From Methanoregula sp. UBA471 (lineage in GTDB: Archaea > Halobacteriota > Methanomicrobia > Methanomicrobiales > Methanospirillaceae), in the NCBI GenBank assembly GCA_002495065.1, contig DADT01000042.1, forward strand, positions 1-49,097: DNA of 49,097 nt, given 5' to 3'. Both the position numbers and the translations under genes were made by a program. The stretch's first letter is position 1. Each line of letters begins with the position of its first letter. Below the pieces are notes generated by a model. It was not told the origin of the DNA and made no database searches. It saw only the letters and a program-made list of their open reading frames with translations. Positions 6,574-16,700 of this stretch are shown piece by piece.

Positions 6574-8421
6574 ATGGTAACAGAGAAGGTTCTGGGAATT
6601 GATTTGGGAACAACATTTTCATGTATGTCGATCATGGAAGCAGGAAAGCCGATCGTGATCCCGAACGCAGAAGGAGGAAGGACAACCGCATCCATCGTTG
6701 CGTTCACCAAAGAAGGAGAGCGTCTGGTCGGGAGTCTTGCCAAACGCCAGGCCGTAACAAATCCCCAGCGGACCATCCAGTCGATCAAGCGAAAAATGGG
6801 GACAACAGAAAAAATAAAAATTGACGATAAGAGTTACTCACCTCAGGAAATATCGGCAATGATCCTTCAGAAACTGAAGATCGATGCCGAAGCATATCTT
6901 GGTGAGAAAATTTCAAAAGCAGTCATTACTGTGCCGGCTTACTTTAATGATGCGCAACGCCAGGCGACCAAGGACGCGGGGAAGATCGCCGGCCTCGATG
7001 TTATGCGGATCATCAATGAACCCACCGCAAGTGCACTGGCCTACGGTATTGACAAGGAACAGGATGCAACCGTGCTTGTCTATGATCTCGGGGGCGGTAC
7101 ATTCGATGTTTCGATCCTGACCCTTGGCGACGGTGTCTTTGAAGTGAAATCGACTGCCGGTAACAATCACCTTGGCGGCGATGACTTTGATAAACGCATC
7201 ACTGACTACCTTGTCGAGGAATTCCGGAAAAAGGAAGGAGTGGATCTTCGCAATGACCCGTATGCGATGCAGAGACTGCGTGATGCATCAGAAAATGCAA
7301 AGATTGAGCTCTCACAACGCCAGTCCACAAATATCAACCTCCCCTACATAACAACGGATTCAAACGGTCCGAAATTCCTTAACATCGACCTCACCCGCTC
7401 AAAACTTGAACAGCTCATCGGGGACCTTGTTGAATCCACTGTTGGCCCTGTTAAGCAGGCACTGAGCGATGCAAGGCTTGAGCCAAAAGATATCGACCAT
7501 GTCCTTCTCGTTGGAGGCTCTATCCGTGTCCCCCTCGTGCAGGAGACGGTCAAAAAGATCCTGGGCAAGGAACCCGACAAGGGTATTAATCCTGATGAGT
7601 GCGTTGCCCTCGGAGCAGGTATCCAGGGTGCAGTTCTGACCGGTGAAACAAAAGATATCGTCCTCCTGGATGTGACTCCTCTTACCCTCGGTATTGAGAC
7701 ACTGGGTGGTATTGCCACCAAATTAATTGAACGCAATACGACAATTCCGACACGCAAAAGCCAGATATTTTCGACAGCAGCGGATGGCCAGACAAGTGTT
7801 GAAATCCATGTAGTGCAGGGTGAACGGGCCCTTGCAAAGGATAACTTCACCCTCGGCAAGTTCCAGCTGACCGGGATCCCTCCTGCCCCCCGTGGCATAC
7901 CCCAGATTGAAGTCACCTTTGATATTGATTCAAACGGGATCATTCACGTCTCGGCAAAGGACCTTGGGTCCGGCAACCAGCAGGCGATCTCGATCAAGGG
8001 AGATAAGAAACTCACCGAAGAAGATATCAAAAAGATGATGGATGCCGCCAAACAGTTCGAAGCTGAGGATAAGAAAAAGCGTGACGAGATTGAACTGCAT
8101 AACCAGGCTGAAACTGCCATTTTCACGGCAGAAAAGATGCTGAAAGAAAGTGGCGATAAGCTTGAACCCGCAGATAAACAAAAAGTTGAGGAAGGTGTTG
8201 CCGAGGTAAAGAAGGCACTGACTGAAGACAACCCTGAGTCCATAAAAAAGACCATGGAAGAACTGACAGAATCGGTTTACTCTGCCACTACAAAACTCTA
8301 CCAGAAAATGCAGGCAGATCAGGCCGCACAGCAGCAGGCAGGAACGGGTGCATCTCCCGGGCAGGATAAACAACCTGAAGATAATGTTGTCAATGCCGAT
8401 TATAACGTAAAAGAAGAGTGA
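6574..8421 (+). CDS. dnaK: Hsp70 chaperone DnaK
   Basis: 615 residues, a usual length for archaeal and Gram-positive-type DnaK. It is an ATP-driven protein-folding chaperone. The ATPase domain (about 1-360) shows the phosphate-binding GIDLGTTFS near the N-terminus, ITVPAYFNDAQRQATKDAG, INEPTASALAYG, DLGGGTFDVS and VLLVGGSIRVP. The linker VLLDVTPLTLGIET leads to the substrate-binding domain (about 370-490) with the IPTRKSQIFSTAADGQTSVE strand region. A helical lid follows, then a Gln/Ala/Gly-rich tail ending in the acidic NADYNVKEE, equivalent to the EEVD-like tails of the family. A strong AGGAGGT at 6561-6567 precedes the ATG. The variant GGSIRVP, against the more usual GGSTRIP, is a minor difference. 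Confidence 0.98.
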   Translation: MVTEKVLGIDLGTTFSCMSIMEAGKPIVIPNAEGGRTTASIVAFTKEGERLVGSLAKRQAVTNPQRTIQSIKRKMGTTEKIKIDDKSYSPQEISAMILQKLKIDAEAYLGEKISKAVITVPAYFNDAQRQATKDAGKIAGLDVMRIINEPTASALAYGIDKEQDATVLVYDLGGGTFDVSILTLGDGVFEVKSTAGNNHLGGDDFDKRITDYLVEEFRKKEGVDLRNDPYAMQRLRDASENAKIELSQRQSTNINLPYITTDSNGPKFLNIDLTRSKLEQLIGDLVESTVGPVKQALSDARLEPKDIDHVLLVGGSIRVPLVQETVKKILGKEPDKGINPDECVALGAGIQGAVLTGETKDIVLLDVTPLTLGIETLGGIATKLIERNTTIPTRKSQIFSTAADGQTSVEIHVVQGERALAKDNFTLGKFQLTGIPPAPRGIPQIEVTFDIDSNGIIHVSAKDLGSGNQQAISIKGDKKLTEEDIKKMMDAAKQFEAEDKKKRDEIELHNQAETAIFTAEKMLKESGDKLEPADKQKVEEGVAEVKKALTEDNPESIKKTMEELTESVYSATTKLYQKMQADQAAQQQAGTGASPGQDKQPEDNVVNADYNVKEE

Positions 8422-8427
8422 GCACCG

Positions 8428-9558
8428 ATGGGTACGGGAGATTACTATGATATCCTCGGCATACCCCGTAGTGCTGACGATAAAGAAATTAAAAAGGCAT
8501 ACCGGAACCTCGCACGGAAATTCCATCCCGATGTGTGCAAGGATGCAGGTGCTGAGGAGAAATTCAAGGAGATCAACGAAGCGTATAGCGTGCTTTCCGA
8601 CGATCAGAAGAAAGCACAATACGACAATATGGGCCATGAAACCTATACCAGTGCTTCGAAGGGCTCGTATACCGGTGGTGGCGGGTTCGGGGGCGGAGGT
8701 TTCAGTGCGGATTTTTCCGGCTTTAGCGATATCTTTGATTTCTTTGGCGGCGGTCAGCGACGTTCAGGTCCGCAGCCCGGCTCTGATCTGCTTATGCGCA
8801 TCCAGATCAGGCTGGAAGATGCAGTATCCGGAGTGGACCGCGATATCGAAGTGATGCACACCGAACCGTGTTCCGCTTGTGGCGGAACCGGAAGTGAAAC
8901 GAAAAAACTGAATATTTGTCCCCGTTGCGGGGGCAGCGGACAGATGAGGCAGGCCGCTCATTCAGCGTTCGGCCAGTTTGTCCGGATGGCGACCTGTACC
9001 CAGTGTAACGGGAAGGGAAAAATCGCGGAAAAAATCTGCAGGGTATGTCATGGGTCCGGTCATTCGCGGATGAAAAGAAATGTTTCCGTCCATATACCTG
9101 CAGGAATCGATAATGGTATGCGCCTCCGCATGGAAGGGTATGGCGAGGCAGGAGATTATGGTGCACCCAATGGCGACCTGTTCATCGAGGTCTATGTCCA
9201 GTCCCATGACCGGTTTACCCGGAACGGGGATAATCTCGAGACGATTATTGAAATCAGTCCTGCACAGGCAGTGCTTGGGACCTCCGTCGAGATCGAAACG
9301 ATAGACAAGCGTCATATCGAGCTGAAAGTCCCTTCTGGTATCCAGTTCAATACTGCATTAAAAATCGCAGCCGAAGGCGTAAAGCGCCGTGGAAAGCCTG
9401 GCGATTTGCTGGTCAGGGTAAAAATTGTTACACCCAGGTCTCTTTCCAGCGAGCAGAAAGACCTGTACCAGAAACTTGCCGAGCTTGAAGGTAAAAGCAG
9501 CGGTGCGGGCGGTTTTTTCTCCGGAATAATGGGTGGCAAGAAGAAAAGTAAAAAGTAA
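8428..9558 (+). CDS. dnaJ: Hsp40 co-chaperone DnaJ
   Basis: 376 residues. DnaJ delivers clients to DnaK and stimulates its ATPase. The J domain (about 5-68) carries the essential His-Pro-Asp at residues 33-35. A Gly/Phe-rich linker (about 75-115) follows. The zinc-binding region shows four CxxCxGxG repeats: CSACGGTG, CPRCGGSG, CTQCNGKG and CRVCHGSG, so both zinc sites are intact. The C-terminal substrate-binding beta domains (about 215-355) follow, with PAGIDNGMRLRMEGYGEAG. The protein ends in a lysine-rich GGKKKSKK tail. It starts 6 bp after dnaK and ends the operon; a hairpin with a T-run follows. Confidence 0.97.
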   Translation: MGTGDYYDILGIPRSADDKEIKKAYRNLARKFHPDVCKDAGAEEKFKEINEAYSVLSDDQKKAQYDNMGHETYTSASKGSYTGGGGFGGGGFSADFSGFSDIFDFFGGGQRRSGPQPGSDLLMRIQIRLEDAVSGVDRDIEVMHTEPCSACGGTGSETKKLNICPRCGGSGQMRQAAHSAFGQFVRMATCTQCNGKGKIAEKICRVCHGSGHSRMKRNVSVHIPAGIDNGMRLRMEGYGEAGDYGAPNGDLFIEVYVQSHDRFTRNGDNLETIIEISPAQAVLGTSVEIETIDKRHIELKVPSGIQFNTALKIAAEGVKRRGKPGDLLVRVKIVTPRSLSSEQKDLYQKLAELEGKSSGAGGFFSGIMGGKKKSKK

Positions 9559-9563
9559 ACCAG

Positions 9564-9587
9564 ACCTGTCTTTCAGGTATTTTTTTT
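9564..9587 (+). terminator. Hairpin plus T-run after dnaJ
   Basis: ACCTG (9564-9568) and CAGGT (9574-9578) form a short stem with a 5-base loop, followed directly by a T-run to 9587. It lies 6 bp after the dnaJ stop. The stem is short, but archaeal termination depends mainly on the T-run. Confidence 0.5.
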
Positions 9588-10114
9588 GCTCATGCCTGAT
9601 GAGGAACAAACCGGATCAGGGTTGCATCCCAATAACTGAGAGAAATTACATCCCGGACGGCGCATTAATAGGGGGTAAAGTGCTGTTTCAGCCCCTGATT
9701 TTTTCGTAAAATCTTCATAAATTAATCCTCCAGTACATTGTTATCACGCTTCCGGCGGCGTTTGCAATTCCTCTGCCCTCTCGGCTTTGGCAGACCCCAT
9801 AATGCATCAGACCTGCAACAGGTTCCATCATGCGACAAATGATGCACGAAAATTCCTGTGACTTTTTTTTAATTTCAATTTCAGTCATAAAATTAATTCG
9901 AAAATATCGTTTAAAAATAAAAAATTTCAGGGGTTGGATCGATATTAATATAACATGAATTTTCAGGGCGCTTTGACAGCTCGTCAGGACTTCGGTCGAA
10001 TGGGAAAATATTCAATTAACACACAGACCACGATTCGTGATGATATTTTGTAAGTAGTATGATCGTATCTCCGCCTGCGCACCTATTTGAATGAAGGTGA
10101 CAAATGAGATCAGG
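9588..10114. other. Gene-free stretch between dnaJ and the tRNA methyltransferase gene
   Basis: A/T-rich. An AGGGG...CCCCT pairing followed by T-residues near 9670-9704 could be a second weak terminator. ATATTAATATAA at about 9942-9953 could be a distant TATA box for the next gene. I see no gene and no R1-R3 repeat. Confidence 0.6.
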
Positions 10115-11083
10115 ATGAGGCTGCTCTTCGAGCTTTCCGGTGAAAATCCGACACTGCCCTTTGCCGAACTTGACTGCATAGGCAAGGTTCTCGACAGACG
10201 TCTCCAGGTTGCGGTTGTAGAATCAGTGGATCCGAAATTGGCGACCCGGCTTGCCATGACACAGGTGGTGTCGGAATATCTTGGCGAGTGCGAACCCACC
10301 ATCCCGGCCTTCGAAGAGCTGCTCAAAGAGCTTGCCATTGAAACCCGGCTGTCATTTGCAGGACGTGCCAAAAAGGTTCACGGGGGTTGTCTCGAAAGAA
10401 ATCCCTGTTCACAGCGGGAGTTTGAGTGCCTGATAGGTACCAGGATCACCGGTCCCGTTTCTTTAAAAAAACCTCAGGTCGAATACCGAGCCGTACTTTC
10501 GGAGGATCGCTGCTATTTTGGAAAAGTGCTTTTTTCAATCGACCGCGGGTCTTTCGATACCCGGAATCCCGGGAAACGGGATTTTTTCCACCCGGGAGTA
10601 ATGATGCCAAGAATGGCCCGCACCCTCATCAACCTGGCCTGTGTGAGGGCCGGGGACATCATGCTTGATCCTTTTTGTGGAACCGGCGGTATCCTGATCG
10701 AAGCAGAGATGCTTGGTATCCGTTCCGTGGGCAGTGATTTTGACCCATTGATGGCGGCTGGCAGCCGGCAGAATATATCCAACTCAGATCTCCTGCTTGC
10801 AGATGCAACGCGTCTTCCGTTTTTCAGTCAATCCTTCGATGCAGTGGTAACGGATTTCCCCTACGGTCAGTCTGTCTGTATCAGAAAAACCGACACCATG
10901 GACAACCTGTATGCTGATGCACTTGAAGAGATACGTCGCGTGATTAAGCATGGCCGGAGGGCTGTTGTAGTTACTCACCGGGATATCTCTGATATTGCAG
11001 GACAGCATATGACCATTCTCCAGCGTCATGAGCAACGAGTCCATAAAAGTCTGACCCGTCGCGTCCTTGTCCTGACCGAATAA
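10115..11083 (+). CDS. trmG10: tRNA (guanine-10-N2)-methyltransferase, Trm-G10/Trm11 family
   Basis: 322 residues from the ATG at 10115. An in-frame ATG at 10091 is possible, but the family N-terminus begins like MRLLFELSGENPTLPFAE, which fits 10115. The enzyme methylates N2 of G10 in tRNA using S-adenosylmethionine. The N-terminal part (about 1-140) is the THUMP-type RNA-binding region. The methyltransferase fold (about 165-320) shows the SAM-binding LDPFCGTGGILIEA and the catalytic motif DFPYG, in place of the commoner DPPYG. A GSDFDPLMAAGSRQN segment matches the adenosine-binding region. The gene stands alone on its strand, about 130 bp before the cyclo-ligase-like gene. Confidence 0.9.
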   Translation: MRLLFELSGENPTLPFAELDCIGKVLDRRLQVAVVESVDPKLATRLAMTQVVSEYLGECEPTIPAFEELLKELAIETRLSFAGRAKKVHGGCLERNPCSQREFECLIGTRITGPVSLKKPQVEYRAVLSEDRCYFGKVLFSIDRGSFDTRNPGKRDFFHPGVMMPRMARTLINLACVRAGDIMLDPFCGTGGILIEAEMLGIRSVGSDFDPLMAAGSRQNISNSDLLLADATRLPFFSQSFDAVVTDFPYGQSVCIRKTDTMDNLYADALEEIRRVIKHGRRAVVVTHRDISDIAGQHMTILQRHEQRVHKSLTRRVLVLTE

Positions 11084-11180
11084 CGTTTGCCTTACTGTCC
11101 AATATCGGATCTACACCGTCTGCCTGTCAATCGAACCTGCATAGTGGAATGGGTATAACCTGAGAGGATAATGTCTGAAA

Positions 11181-11192
11181 AACAATAAATAT
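11181..11192 (+). promoter_or_regulatory. TATA box of the cyclo-ligase/ftr unit
   Basis: AACAATAAATAT is centred about 26 bp upstream of the ATG at 11214, so the transcript probably starts at the ATG itself (leaderless). No ribosome-binding site precedes that ATG, which agrees. Confidence 0.5.
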
Positions 11193-11213
11193 CCACGGGA
11201 TATACTACTGCAA

Positions 11214-11783
11214 ATGAGGGAGCTGAAGAATAGTATACGGCAGATCCTGCGTCAGCGCAAAGATGCAATGACCCCGGAAGAGAGGCTGAATAAAAGCGCA
11301 AGGATCTGTCACCATCTTCTGGCACTGATCAGGAATGGAGAAACTGTAATGGTGTACACCTCAAAGGAAAAAGAGGTACATACAACACGCCTTATCACTT
11401 CCCTCCTTGAACGTGGAAATCCGATTGTCGTACCTATTATTGTGAAAGAAGATGTCAGTCTGCGACTCTCTTATCTGAAAGATCTCTCTTCTCTTGTCCC
11501 GAGCACGTTTGGTGTCCCGGAACCTATAGGAAGTGAGATTCCGGCGACAGGTGGTGACGTGGATACGATCATCCTTCCCATGCATGGTTTTGACCGGACC
11601 GGGCGGAGAATCGGGTACGGAGCCGGGTATTATGACCGGTTCCTGGCAAAACATCCGAATTTACGAAAAATCGGGATCGCCTTCGCCTGCCAGGAATATG
11701 AAAATCTGCCCGTTGACGAGAATGATATCCCCATGGATTATATCATAACCGAAGAAGGTATTGTGTATCCGGATGGAGAGTGA
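11214..11783 (+). CDS. 5-formyltetrahydrofolate cyclo-ligase family protein
   Basis: 189 residues, normal family length. The family uses ATP to convert 5-formyl-H4folate to 5,10-methenyl-H4folate. N-terminal basic residues (IRQILRQRKDAMTPEER) match the nucleotide-binding start, and the signature loop GFDRTGRRIGYGAGYYDRFL is intact near residues 125-145. The C-terminus (LPVDENDIPMDYIITEEG) also fits. Its 3' end overlaps the start of ftr by 11 bp. Ftr makes 5-formyl-tetrahydromethanopterin, chemically analogous to 5-formyl-H4folate, so this enzyme may act on the methanopterin form; that is inference from context. Confidence 0.9.
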   Translation: MRELKNSIRQILRQRKDAMTPEERLNKSARICHHLLALIRNGETVMVYTSKEKEVHTTRLITSLLERGNPIVVPIIVKEDVSLRLSYLKDLSSLVPSTFGVPEPIGSEIPATGGDVDTIILPMHGFDRTGRRIGYGAGYYDRFLAKHPNLRKIGIAFACQEYENLPVDENDIPMDYIITEEGIVYPDGE

Positions 11784-12678
11784 TACAACGGAGATCAACG
11801 GCACAAAAATTCTGGATACCTATGCAGAGGCATTCCCGATCTGGCTTTCCCGGGTTATTATTACCGCAGCAACACGGGAATGGGCGTACAGGGCGGCAGT
11901 TGAAGCGACAGGATTTGCGACATCAAAAATCGGGTGTCCCTGTGAAGCCGGGATTGAAGGGTATCTTTCAAAAAAAGAGACTCCTGACGGCAGGGCCGGT
12001 GTTTCCATCCTAATCTGTTCAGACAAGAAGACCATGAAATCAAATGTCGCATCCCGGATTTCCCAGTGTATCCTCCCGGCTCCTACAGCATCGGCCTATG
12101 ACGGATTTCCTGAAGCCGGATCACGGTTCTATATCCGTATGCACTATTTCGGGGACACCTACGAGGAGCAGTGCAGCATCAATGGCAGAAAATGCTGGAA
12201 GATCCCCATCATGGAGGGAAACTATATTGGTGAAGAACGATTTGGGACCGTAAAGGGAATAGCAGGGGGCAATTTTCTTGTCATGGGAAAGAACCAGAAG
12301 TCGGCACTTTCCGGTATTGAAGCAGCAGCTGATGCTGTCGCGGGGTTAAAGGGCGTCATAACCAGTTTTGCAGGAGGAATTGTTGCAAGTGGTTCGAAGA
12401 TCGGCAGTAAAAATTACCGTTTTCCCATGCCGGCGAGCACAAATCATGTATGGTGCCCGACCCTGAAAGGAAAAATTAGCGATTCGAATGTACCTGAAGG
12501 GGTAGGATCGGTATACGAGATTGTAATAAACGGCATCAGTGAAATTCATATCAGAGCCGCAATGAAGGCGGGCATACTCGCCGCCACGGAAACCGGGAGG
12601 GTCATGGTTATCGGGGCATCAAATTTTGAGGGAAAACTTGGCCAGTACAGGTTTCACCTGCATGACCTGTTCAGGTAA
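11773..12678 (+). CDS. ftr: Formylmethanofuran:tetrahydromethanopterin N-formyltransferase
   Basis: 301 residues from the ATG at 11773; a TTG at 11761 is in frame, but the family starts at MESDTTEINGTKILDTYAEA. Ftr moves the formyl group from formylmethanofuran to N5 of tetrahydromethanopterin, the second step of CO2 reduction to methane, in the cytosol. The recognised order is FPIWLSRVIITAATREWAY, GFATSKIGCPCEAGIEG, a central MEGNYIGEERFG, and FAGGIVASGSKIGSKNYRF. It is acidic overall, as in the family. No other methanogenesis genes flank it in this window except marker 8 about 28 kb away. A paralogue elsewhere in the genome cannot be excluded. Confidence 0.96.
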   Translation: MESDTTEINGTKILDTYAEAFPIWLSRVIITAATREWAYRAAVEATGFATSKIGCPCEAGIEGYLSKKETPDGRAGVSILICSDKKTMKSNVASRISQCILPAPTASAYDGFPEAGSRFYIRMHYFGDTYEEQCSINGRKCWKIPIMEGNYIGEERFGTVKGIAGGNFLVMGKNQKSALSGIEAAADAVAGLKGVITSFAGGIVASGSKIGSKNYRFPMPASTNHVWCPTLKGKISDSNVPEGVGSVYEIVINGISEIHIRAAMKAGILAATETGRVMVIGASNFEGKLGQYRFHLHDLFR

Positions 12679-13002
12679 CGGTCATTGGTTTTTTCGGGAC
12701 CTGGTTTTCCAGGAATACTGCGTATATGTTCAGGGGACGCTCTATTCATCGCTCGGGGCGAGATTATCTTAAAAAGTTTTTTTATTTTTTGTTTCTGACT
12801 TTTTGGATGATTATCGTGAAATAGAAATAAACTGGCATCAAATCTCCTGTCAATTTTAAAAAGGGGCCGGGTTTGAACCTATATTGGTGTGAGTTTCCCC
12901 ATAAGAAAAAATTATTTTTGGTGATTCCTTAATAAAAACCACCAATCGATATTTTCCCCAAAGAACATGTCAGAAATAACTCTTATTTTTAAAAAATGAA
13001 GA

Positions 13003-13053
13003 CGTTCTTGGGGGCTTTGCCCCCGCCACTAGGGCATCCCCCTATTGCGATAG
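13003..13053 (+). repeat. Short R3-related block
   Basis: It shares GCCCCCGCC, a CCCCC run and TTGCGATAG with the middle of R3, and resembles the blocks at 40230 and 48275. It lacks R3 ends, so it is a decayed or separate shorter relative. Confidence 0.55.
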
Positions 13054-13265
13054 TACTGTATTACCAAATCTCACGTTACGATTTGAATTTTCCTTATTAA
13101 CCCGGTATTTCAAGGGATATCCTTTTTGGAAGGAAAAAAAGTTGGTGGCACCAAATGAGGAATCACCTATTTTATAAGCATAGGGCTTTATTGAAACACC
13201 CATGAACGGGAGTTCACATCCGAACCATGAAAATCATTAAACCATGTAATTCTATGAGGGCTCCT

Positions 13266-13300
13266 TCGCCTCCGGGCCTCTCCGAGGCACGGCGGGGCAG
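13266..13300 (+). repeat. R2 hairpin repeat
   Basis: It contains GGGCCTCTCCGAGGCACGG; the inner stem is GCCTC-TCC-GAGGC. It is followed 36 bp later by R1. The preceding ATTCTATGAGGGCTCC also matches the unit at 45100. Confidence 0.88.
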
Positions 13301-13336
13301 TGCGGTGTTTTAAAAAAAAAAATTCTTACAGCAACT

Positions 13337-13379
13337 GATCCGCCGCGGGGGCGCCTCGTCGGGGGCGGCGGGGTTCATC
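13337..13379 (+). repeat. R1 GC-rich repeat
   Basis: GATCCGCCGCGGGGGCG core, ending GGCGGGGTTCATC. It completes an R2-R1 composite like those at 32351-32454 and 45122-45231. Confidence 0.88.
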
Positions 13380-13453
13380 CTTAATGCATGAAAAGAGCTG
13401 CAAATTTCTCATAACCATGAGGGTATATTAAAAATATAATTTAACGGCTTTGG

Positions 13454-13664
13454 AGAACCCTGAGTTTTCAACAAAATTGAAAAGCACCTGTTATCGGAAG
13501 GGACCATGCCTGTCCCCCCGAACCGTTTCTGGATTTTGTGATGGTGTGGTATTACCTTCTCTGGAATTATTGTTTTAGAGGGGGTTCAATAAGTGGCGGG
13601 GGCGGAGGCATTACATGCCGTGGCCTAAAAAGAGCGTTCCAGAAAAATATTGTGAGAAATTTCA
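13454..13664 (-). repeat. R3 repeat, copy 2 (reverse orientation)
   Basis: Read on the minus strand it begins GAAATTTCTCACAATATTTT and ends GTTGAAAACTCAGGGTTCT. The order of GC-rich block, half-hairpins and AGGTAATAC-like segment is the same as in the other R3 copies, though more diverged. It lies just downstream of the giant TPR gene. Confidence 0.8.
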
Positions 13665-13704
13665 ACCGGGCCAATGTAACAAGACCGATGAAAAAAGAAA
13701 ATGA

Positions 13705-16700
13705 TCAGCCCGCTTTCTTATAACATATTTTTGCCTCTTCATGTTTACCTATAGTATCGAGTACTCCCCCGATATCCTCCCAGACTTCCTTGCGCCCGGG
13801 ATCGATTTCCAGCGCATGTTTAAACGACGTGAGAGCTTCCTGATACTTTTCCTGTTCCTGTAATGCACGTCCCCGGTAGATCCATGCATCTACAAAATCA
13901 GGCTGGATCGTTAACATCGTGTCGAACGATTCCACAGCCTCCATATACCGTCCGAGGGCAATAAGTGCACTTCCTTTGGTGAAGTAGGCGATGGAAAAGG
14001 AGGGGTCGGCAGTTATTGCATGTTCATATGATTCGATTGCAGCCTCGCTCTGGAATTGAGCGGCAAGTGCCATCCCATGACGTGTCCAGGCAACGGCATT
14101 CTCTGGTTCAAGCTCAAGACATCGTTCATATGCGGCGAGTGCTTCCGGATATTTCCCGAGATCATAGAGCACATTCCCCTTCCCCATCCATGCCTCTGGA
14201 GAATTTTCATCCTGTTCCAGAGCTTTATCAAAAGTCTCCAGTGCATCCCTCGACATTCCAAGTTCGGCAAGGGAAGTCGCTTTATGGGACAGCGTCACTG
14301 CGCTATGACCGATTTCCAGAGAACAGTCATATGATTGTATTGCTTCCCTGTGCTGGTCAAGGGCAGCATACGCCATACCCTCAAAGTAATACAGGTCAGC
14401 AGTCCTGTAGTTGTTCTCAATGGCATGCTCGAATGCCCGTATCGCATCCTCAAAATTGCCCATCTCAAAATAAGCTCTCCCTTTCCAGAACAAAGCCTGG
14501 TTACAGGCAGGGTTCATCTCAAGAGCCCGTTCAAATGCAGAGATTGCAGCATCAGGATTTCCGAGAATGAAAAGAGCCCTTCCCTTCTCATAGACAGCAT
14601 TCGCATACCCGGGACTGAAAGAGAGCGCACGATCAAATGATGCAATTGCCTCTTCATGCTTACCGCTGTGCATGAGTGCCCGCCCGCGTTCATAGAGAGC
14701 TTCCTCATTTTCCGGATGAATGCCAAGCGCAGCATCGAAGGCCACAATCGATGCATCATAGTCACCAGTACGGGCGAGAGCAATTCCCTTGTGGTGGTAT
14801 GCCTCGGTATACCGGTCATTCAATTCAAGTGCATGATTAAATGCGGTTATCGCATCTTCATACCGTTCAAGCCTGAGGTACGTGACACCCTGATAATAGA
14901 AGGCTTCCGGATAATCCTGCCGGAGGGAAAGTGCCTTGTCAAGTGCTTCAAGCGCTTCATTGTAGCTGCCAAGGTGAATCAATGCAATACCACGGTACAG
15001 GTACGGGGCAGCTGATGGTGCCTCACTGGAGATTGCATGATCATAACAGTCAAGAGCCATATCGTATCGGCCGAGGTTTGCTTCAGCGATACCTTTACTG
15101 AGCCATGCATCCGTATAGGTGCTTTTTTCACTGATTGCCCGGTCGAATGCACCTATTGCCTCATGGTACATCGAAAGACTCATGAGGGCCTGTCCTTTCT
15201 GATAGAACGCCTGGATGCACTTCGGGTTGCGGGCCAGGGCAGCTTCGAAGCTCTTAATTGCCTCATGATACCTGCCGAGACGGGATAATGAAATCCCGGA
15301 ATAATAGTATGCCCGGGCGTCTTTTGTATCGATGGCCAGTGCCTTGTTAAAGCAGGTTACGGCATCCAGATCCTTCCCGAGTGCAGAGAGGGCGAATCCT
15401 TTCCCGGTCCAGGCAAATGCAGCGGTGGGACGGAGACGTAATGCCTGATCAAATGAGGTTATTGCTTCTTCGAACCGGGCGAGCCGGGTCAGGGCAATTC
15501 CCTTGTGGTAGAGTGCTTCGATATGTGCCGGCTCGGCTGCAAGTGCATTTTCGAAGGATACTACTGCCTCGCTGTCTCTTCCCAGTTCAAAGAGAGCCCG
15601 CCCCTTGTAATACAATGCTGAAACGTAATCCGGGCGTATTTCCAGGGCGTTGCTGAATGAACCATCTGCATCTTCGTAACGGGTCAGTGCGAAAAGCGCA
15701 GTCCCTTTCAGGTACCATGCGTCAGCACTGGTCGGGTCAGTCACGAGGGATTTCTCATATGCTTCAATCGCTTCATGATATCTGCCCAGTTCTGCCATTG
15801 CCATACCCCGGTGCAGCAATGCTTCAACAGATTCGGGTTGTACCTGCAATACCCTGTCAAATGCATCGATTGCATCTTTCTGCCGCCCGGTTGCAACAAG
15901 GGATAACCCTTTATTGTAAAAGGCCTGTGCATTTCCTGCATCAAGATCGATGTTTTTGTTAAAGGCGATAATGGCATCTTCATGGCGGCCCAGATTTGCA
16001 AGGGCACACCCCTTATGGAGATAGACCTCAGCATAATTTCTCTCAATGCTGAGTGCCTTGTCAAAGGCTTTTACTGCATCACGGTACATGCCAAGAGAAG
16101 CGTGTGACTTTCCCTTGTTGAACCATGCCTCAGCAAAGGACACATCAGTCTCGAGCGCCCGATCAAACGATTTGACAGCTTCTGCAAACCTGCCGATCTG
16201 AGCAAGTGCGGCCCCCTTATAGAAAAGTGAATAGGTGTGTTTCTGGTCTAAATTGAGTGCCTGGTCATAAACGGTAATTGCATCAGCGGTCCGGCCGAGG
16301 GTGTCCAGTGAACGCGCCTTGCTGTAATACGCCTCAAAATAATCCGGTTTCAGGGCAATGGCATTTTCAAATGCTGAAATGGCCAGGTCGTGACTTCCAA
16401 GTTTTGCATAAACAACACCCTGCTCAAACCAGATCTGCGCATCGTCACGGGTTATGGTAAGGAGTCTTCCGAATACATCTGCAGATTCAGCATATCGTCC
16501 CAGTTCGGCAAACGATGATGCGTAAAAGAAGAGGGCATCCGTATTGCCTGCTTCGACTGCGAGTGTTTTTCCCAGTGCACTCAGTGCTTCTTCAAATTTA
16601 CCGAGGTGGAACAACGCAATACCCTTCTCGCATAAAGCACTCGTACTATCCGGCGAGAGCTTAATCACCCGGTCAAAGGAATCGATCGCCTCCTCAAATT

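Larger units (their letters stand above)
12679..13704. other. 1-kb gene-free stretch with R2-R1 unit and reverse R3
   Basis: A T-run at 12688-12694 and a CCTGG-TTTT-CCAGG hairpin (12700-12713) may end ftr transcription. Further on lie a short R3-related block (13003-13053), an R2-R1 unit (13266-13379) and a reverse R3 copy (13454-13664). The plus-strand frame at 13538-13723 is inside R3 and shows no protein pattern. Confidence 0.8.

Noticed and set aside
7344..8637. Minus-strand open frames of 199 and 235 codons opposite dnaK
   Set aside because: Antisense frames in dnaK are a well-known by-product of its codon use; no motif or ribosome-binding site supports them.
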